Positions 60,046 to 64,000 of a stretch of 64,000 nt of DNA are shown here, piece after piece. Numbering within the stretch: the first letter of the stretch is position 1; each line of letters begins with the position of its first letter. The stretch lies in contig NZ_SRLD01000007.1 in assembly GCF_004745955.1 (NCBI RefSeq), positions 62,001-126,000 of the forward strand, given 5' to 3'. Source of the stretch: Hymenobacter elongatus (lineage in GTDB: Bacteria; Bacteroidota; Bacteroidia; Cytophagales; Hymenobacteraceae). A program made the translations under genes and the position numbers. The notes under the pieces were generated by a model, which was not told the origin of the DNA, made no database searches, and saw only the letters and a list, made by a program, of their open reading frames with translations.

Positions 60046-61260
60046 TCATTTACGGGCCTTCTTACGCATGGGCGTGGCACTGGCCATGGACGAGGACACG
60101 AGCTGGCCATTTCGCACAATTGCCTTGCCGTCTATTTCTACCGTAGCGTTGGCAATTGCAAATGAGTAGCCCCCGGCCGACTTGTTCTGGCCACCCTGTA
60201 ATTCATTGTCGCCAATGCCCAGATAGACCATGCCCGCGGCGGTGCTTGGGTTGTAGCCCTTGTCTTCCTGGGGCTTCATCACTGGGTTCAGACCGATGGA
60301 AAAGGTGCTGATCTGCATAGCCGCGGCGTCGTAGGCCCCCATCCACTGCTGGAAGGTTTCAGCGCCCGCATCGGCCCGTACGTTGGTCAGCTTGCCGCCT
60401 TGCAGGTCGGCTTTGAAGCCCTTCAGGGGCTTACCAGTCAGCGTGCCGGTGGCCGCGGCCAGCGTGCCCGTGGCCGATGTTTCGTCCACGCTCCCGTAGA
60501 TCAACCCACCGGGCAGGCGGGCCGTGCGGTTATACACAAGCTTTTCCTGCTGATCGGTGGCCGACACCACGCCGTCGTCGGCGAATACCGGACGCGCGCC
60601 CAGCTGCAGGGTCAGGTCGGTGCCCGAGGGCGAAGTAACGCGCATTTTCTTACCCGCCGACAGGACCTGTTTCAGCTGCTGCGCCTGCGCCGCCACGGCC
60701 GCATAGTCGGTACCGATGCCGGCCCAGACCATCTGCTCGTAGCCGGCAAAATCCAGCTGCTGATTAGCGGCGAAGCTCTTGCTGGGGTAGCTCACGAACA
60801 CGCCCCGCAGCTTGCTGGCGTCAAGCTTCTGGGTGAATCCGCTCTCGGCATTGACCTGGGCAAACTTCGCATTGCGGGCCGGGCTCATGCCGTCCATCAC
60901 GGCGCGGGAGTCTTCGTTTTGGGGCAGCGAAATCAGTACATCGGCCTGCAGCATCCAGTTGTTGCTTTTCTCCGGCATAATCGCCGCCTCCGGCATTTCC
61001 ATGTTGATCGTCCGCTCCACTTTGTCGGTGGTCATCATCATTGTCGGCTGACCACCCGTGCGGGCTACTTCCACGGCCACGGCCTCCATCAAGGGCAGCG
61101 TGTGCTTGCCGCCGGTGATGATGACGGCATCCCCCGCCTTCACCCCGGCCGACGTGTTGACAATCTGCTTGGCCATCTGCTCGTAATTCTGCCCGCACAC
61201 CGGGCCCGCTGCCAGCAGCAAACCCATCAAACAACCTGTTAATACATCACGGCTTCCCAT
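60046..61260 (-). CDS. M29-like aminopeptidase-family protein, metal ligands apparently lost
   Basis: 404 residues with signal peptide LTGCLMGLLLAAGPVCGQ, so periplasmic or lipid-anchored. The N-terminal half (VNTSAGVKAGDAVIITGGKH, LMEAVAVEVARTGGQPTMMM) and the whole order of blocks match thermophilic-type M29 aminopeptidases. In active members the second half supplies metal ligands in GExF, GE/AELGIG, VHIALG and HxD motifs. Here the equivalent places read PGGLIYGS, STFSIGLNP, GMVYLGIGDN and GGYSFAIANATVEIDG, with Leu, Phe, Tyr and Phe in the ligand positions. It probably no longer hydrolyses peptides and may bind them or have a new role. The loss is judged by eye from motifs. Confidence 0.7.
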   Translation of the reverse strand: MGSRDVLTGCLMGLLLAAGPVCGQNYEQMAKQIVNTSAGVKAGDAVIITGGKHTLPLMEAVAVEVARTGGQPTMMMTTDKVERTINMEMPEAAIMPEKSNNWMLQADVLISLPQNEDSRAVMDGMSPARNAKFAQVNAESGFTQKLDASKLRGVFVSYPSKSFAANQQLDFAGYEQMVWAGIGTDYAAVAAQAQQLKQVLSAGKKMRVTSPSGTDLTLQLGARPVFADDGVVSATDQQEKLVYNRTARLPGGLIYGSVDETSATGTLAAATGTLTGKPLKGFKADLQGGKLTNVRADAGAETFQQWMGAYDAAAMQISTFSIGLNPVMKPQEDKGYNPSTAAGMVYLGIGDNELQGGQNKSAGGYSFAIANATVEIDGKAIVRNGQLVSSSMASATPMRKKARK

Positions 61261-61774
61261 TGCAGTAGGGTTGAAGGTGAAAAATTAGCCGTTCAAGACA
61301 GCCACTCGCAGCTGGCCTCCCCGAACGGCTATGGGCCCCAACTGTCCAGCAGCAAAGCGTTATGTCGCCCTGAGCTATATAACAAGTTAAATATTATATA
61401 TAGTAAAAACATTATAGCAAGGACAGCTTCTTTTGCCCCCCCGCTGGAGATGCCCATGGGGTTTTCGCCCCGGAACCCGTTAGAACAGTGTATGGACCGG
61501 TGCGGATGATTTGCGCCTGTGACGCGGCGCCAGTAGATCACGCGTCCCCGACGCCCGCCCGCCGGAACGAAAAGCGCCACCCCGGTTTCCTGAGGCGGCG
61601 CGGTATCGGTTTGCTGGTGGCGCGGCAGTGGAATTACAGCCTCCACATCAGGGCTGGTCACGAGCTACCAGCTCGCGCCAGTTGTGGGGATAAGCAGCGG
61701 GTTACCGCTGACGCAGGATTTGAGATACAACCTTTGCTGCAGTATCAAGCACAAGTTCACGTCAGATTATAGCC
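61261..61774. other. Gap with an AT-rich patch and repeat C
   Basis: About 500 bp without a gene. An AT-rich tract (AAATATTATATATAG around 61390) precedes repeat C at 61618-61681. It separates the M29-like gene from the AT-rich nuclease-like gene. Confidence 0.5.
61618..61681. repeat. 64-bp repeat C, copy 2
   Basis: TGGCGCGGCAGTGGAATTAC to CCAGCTCGCGCCAG, the same length as copy 1 and about two-thirds identical by eye, with identical ends. Confidence 0.75.
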
Positions 61775-62788
61775 TCAGAAGGAAACGGCAGCCTTCTCTA
61801 AATTCAGATCTTTAGGGGCCATTGCTAGCACATACAGTGCATTATCTATACAATCTTTCGCACTATAATTCGTAGCTATATAAATAGTCCTGCCTTTATA
61901 TTTAGCCTGAATACTTGATACTTTGATAGGCTTCTCTAAATAAAATAAACTTCTAGTTTTCCCAGCTTTATCAGAAAGAGGCAGCGATATATCAAGGTTA
62001 TTAGCAAGAATAAACTTGCAAGACTCCACCAAAATATCTTTCCATATTTTGATGGATAACACACTACCATCAGGCAGCTTCAATAGCGTGGGTTTCTGAC
62101 CATTTTCTAACTTTAGGCCCTTGATTTTTGCCAGTTCTATAAAGGGCGGCGATTGAGTTTCATTCGACGAACCCTTGATGTTTTTTATTTGGCTCTTTAC
62201 ATTGTTAGATGACTTCATAAAAGCGCCATCTACTTTATCTAATATTTGACTTGTGCTGTCAATACTATCTTTATAGCTATAACCATTTAAATAGCTAGAA
62301 TAGCCACAATGTGCAGCATCCAATAATTGAATAAACTGGACTGCACTTTGCAGCAATGTTGTTTCAGATAGACAAAAACTAAACGACTCAATGGCGCCTT
62401 TATTAAGATTAGTGTAACAATGCCAGTTAATACCGTCTGTTATAAATACGGTTTGCACTTTAAACCCCAATGCATAGCCTAACACTTTGCTTACATATCC
62501 ATGTTTTTCCAAATTCTCGCCCAGGCATTTTGCTTCAATAACAATTTGAGGTGTACCTGAAGAATCGAATAATAAGTAATCTACCCGTAAGTCCCCTCCA
62601 ATGGTCTTCTCAGGCTCAACCATTCTTACATTACTTGTATCCCAGCCAAATGCCCTTAAAACCGGATCAATCAAAGCTGCTCTAGTCGCCGCTTCATTCT
62701 TCTTTAACAACGCTGAATCAGCAGCAGCGCTTCTACAAACAGTTTGCAACACTCCGCAAAGAGTAGCAAGAGGACTTATTACAGACAT
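61775..62788 (-). CDS. Solitary PD-(D/E)XK protein with type I restriction HsdR-N-like domain
   Basis: 337 residues. The N-terminal 150 residues match the HSDR_N nuclease-like domain. NEAATRAALIDPVLRAFGWD precedes VDYLLFDSSGTPQIVIEAK, giving catalytic residues Asp 70, Glu 85 and Lys 87. YVSKVLGYALGFKVQTVFI and TDGINWHCYTNL follow. The C-terminal half (from about 200) contains KPTLLKLPDGSVLSIKIWKD and resembles no named domain that I can recall. The gene is visibly AT-rich with A/T-ending codons, unlike every neighbour, so recent transfer is likely. There is no helicase, HsdM or HsdS gene nearby. A stand-alone nuclease or regulator in defence is plausible but unproven. Confidence 0.7.
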   Translation of the reverse strand: MSVISPLATLCGVLQTVCRSAAADSALLKKNEAATRAALIDPVLRAFGWDTSNVRMVEPEKTIGGDLRVDYLLFDSSGTPQIVIEAKCLGENLEKHGYVSKVLGYALGFKVQTVFITDGINWHCYTNLNKGAIESFSFCLSETTLLQSAVQFIQLLDAAHCGYSSYLNGYSYKDSIDSTSQILDKVDGAFMKSSNNVKSQIKNIKGSSNETQSPPFIELAKIKGLKLENGQKPTLLKLPDGSVLSIKIWKDILVESCKFILANNLDISLPLSDKAGKTRSLFYLEKPIKVSSIQAKYKGRTIYIATNYSAKDCIDNALYVLAMAPKDLNLEKAAVSF

Positions 62789-62854
62789 TATATGATCCCG
62801 GTTAACCTATTGAGAAAAATATTGATTGTGACTGCACACCCGATTTAAGATATT

Positions 62855-64000
62855 TTACTTCAGCCCCGGAATCTTCACGCCCCGTTCCCGCGCTACCTGC
62901 TGAGCAATTTCATAGCCTGCGTCGGCGTGGCGCAGAACGCCCATGCCGGGGTCAGTAGTCAGCACGCGCTTGAGGCGTTCGGCTTTTTCGGGGGTTCCTG
63001 TCGCTACTATCACCATGCCGGAGTGGGTGGAGTTGCCGATGCCCACGCCGCCGCCGTTGTGCAGAGATACCCAGTCGGCGCCGCTGGCGCAGTTGGCCAA
63101 GGCGTTGAGCAGGGGCCAGTCGGCTACGGCGTCGGAGCCGTCCTTCATGCCTTCGGTTTCGCGGTTGGGCGAGGCCACCGAGCCGCAGTCGAGGTGGTCG
63201 CGGCCGATGACGATGGGGGCCGACACTTCGCCCCGGGCCACGAGGTCGTTGATGACCAGGCCGAACTTCTCCCGCTCGCCGTAGCCGAGCCAGCACACGC
63301 GGGCGGGCAAGCCGATGAAGGGCACTTTGGCCTGGGCTTTTTCAATCCAGCGGGCCAGCATCTTGTTGTCGGGGAAGGTTTCGAGCAGGGCGCGGTCGAT
63401 GCGCAGAATATCCTGCGGGTCGCCGGAGAGGGCGCACCAGCGAAAAGGGCCTTTGCCTTCGCAGAACAGCGGGCGAATATAGGCGGGCACGAAGCCGGGG
63501 TAGAGAAACTGGCCGGTTGAGTCGCGCACTGTGAGGCCACCTTTCTCGGCCTGGCCGCGCAGATTATTGCCGTAGTCGAGGGCAATGCTACCTTGGGTTT
63601 GCATGTCCAGAATGGCCTGGCAGTGCTTTACGATAGACGCCAAGGCCTGGCGCTTGAACTCCTCGGGATTGGCGGCGCGCAGGGCCAGCACGTCGTTCAC
63701 GTCGCCTTCGGGCAGGTAGTCCAGCAGGTCGTGGGCCGAAGTCTGGTCCGTTACGATGTCGGCGTTGAAACCGTGCGCCAGCAGCTCGGGCAGCACCGTG
63801 GCGGCATTGCCGGTGAGGCCCACCGACCAGCCTTTGCCTTCGGCCTTGTACTGCTGGCACAGCTCCAGCGCATGACTCAGGTCGCGGGCCTGCTCATCGA
63901 GGTAGCCTTCGCGCACCTTCTGCTTCACCCGCTCGTCGATGGGCTCGATGACGAGGCACACGCCGTCATTCATGGTTACGGCCAGGGGCTGGGCCCCGCT
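62855..64000 (-). CDS. hutU: Urocanate hydratase, C-terminal two-thirds (runs off the window)
   Basis: The frame is open to the window edge; just before the internal MNDGVCLVIEP it reads SGAQPLAVT, as in urocanase (GMSGAQPLAVTMNGG). Further blocks are GYLDEQARDLSHALELCQQY, GLTGNAATVLPELLAHGFNA, DIVTDQTSAHDLLDYLPEGD and the NAD-site region FRWCALSGDPQDI. YGEREKFGLVINDLV and HNGGGVGIGNSTHSGMVIVA complete it. Urocanase uses NAD as an electrophile to hydrate urocanate in histidine breakdown. It does not use free NAD turnover. Together with hutI (26 kb away) it shows a histidine-use pathway. The N-terminus lies outside the window. Confidence 0.95.
   Translation of the reverse strand, partial: SGAQPLAVTMNDGVCLVIEPIDERVKQKVREGYLDEQARDLSHALELCQQYKAEGKGWSVGLTGNAATVLPELLAHGFNADIVTDQTSAHDLLDYLPEGDVNDVLALRAANPEEFKRQALASIVKHCQAILDMQTQGSIALDYGNNLRGQAEKGGLTVRDSTGQFLYPGFVPAYIRPLFCEGKGPFRWCALSGDPQDILRIDRALLETFPDNKMLARWIEKAQAKVPFIGLPARVCWLGYGEREKFGLVINDLVARGEVSAPIVIGRDHLDCGSVASPNRETEGMKDGSDAVADWPLLNALANCASGADWVSLHNGGGVGIGNSTHSGMVIVATGTPEKAERLKRVLTTDPGMGVLRHADAGYEIAQQVARERGVKIPGLK

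Overview
The window looks like a chromosomal segment of a GC-rich member of the Bacteroidota, most likely Hymenobacter or a close relative in the Cytophagales. The evidence is a gliding-motility/type IX secretion C-terminal domain protein, a SusC/FecA-style TonB-dependent receptor with a carboxypeptidase-regulatory-like N-terminus, Bacteroidota -7 promoter boxes (TAnnTTTG) upstream of several genes, few Shine-Dalgarno sequences, and high-GC codon use. Genus is inference. There is no rRNA, CRISPR array, prophage or transposase gene.

Layout. 1-6.8 kb (minus strand): start of a UMF1-family transporter, then a five-gene operon for a Tat-exported molybdenum hydroxylase of the PaoABC type (2Fe-2S, FAD/4Fe-4S and molybdopterin subunits) with its XdhC and MobA-like maturation factors. 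7-11.4 kb: a Spy-like periplasmic protein, a small DUF551 gene, an NCS1 permease and tRNA-Ser(GGA). 11.5-13.4 kb: asparaginase and TatD. 13.5-20.7 kb: a surface-polysaccharide cluster (two glycosyltransferases, a NodB deacetylase and a flippase on minus; a Wzz-like protein and an O-antigen ligase on plus). 20.9-25.7 kb: SpoIIE phosphatase, OppC-like permease, a small unknown gene, and a serine hydrolase split by a frameshift plus a stop. 26-30 kb: a broken unknown gene, a T9SS-sorted protein, and a mazEF locus whose toxin is frameshifted. 30-56 kb: housekeeping and metabolic genes (membrane flippase-like/glycosyltransferase pair, ruvC, KTSC, PhzF, hutI, spore-photoproduct-lyase homologue, pncA, 2H phosphoesterase, TonB receptor, mqo, methyltransferases, citrulline hydrolase ctlX, BLUF photoreceptor, SH3 lipoprotein, NmrA/AraC genes). 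56-64 kb: a second NmrA gene with an alpha/beta hydrolase, small membrane proteins, an M29-like protein lacking the expected metal ligands, an AT-rich solitary PD-(D/E)XK protein, and a partial hutU.

The most striking feature is the set of dispersed palindromic elements that fill many intergenic gaps from about 30 to 56 kb. At least five modules can be told apart: a palindromic core P, end-repeat shells A, B and F, and a 148-bp element R. They are nested in one another, up to three deep. R occurs three times at exactly 148 bp, twice inserted inside P. Some shells abut or even supply bases of stop codons (mqo, hutI). No mobilising enzyme lies in the window, so they look like non-autonomous MITE/REP-like elements. 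Several genes in or near this zone are decayed (mazF, a DUF4440 fragment), as are the serine hydrolase and the 26.3-kb gene just before it.

Metabolically, hutI and hutU point to histidine degradation, ctlX and ansA to amino-acid use, pncA to NAD salvage and mqo to respiratory malate oxidation.
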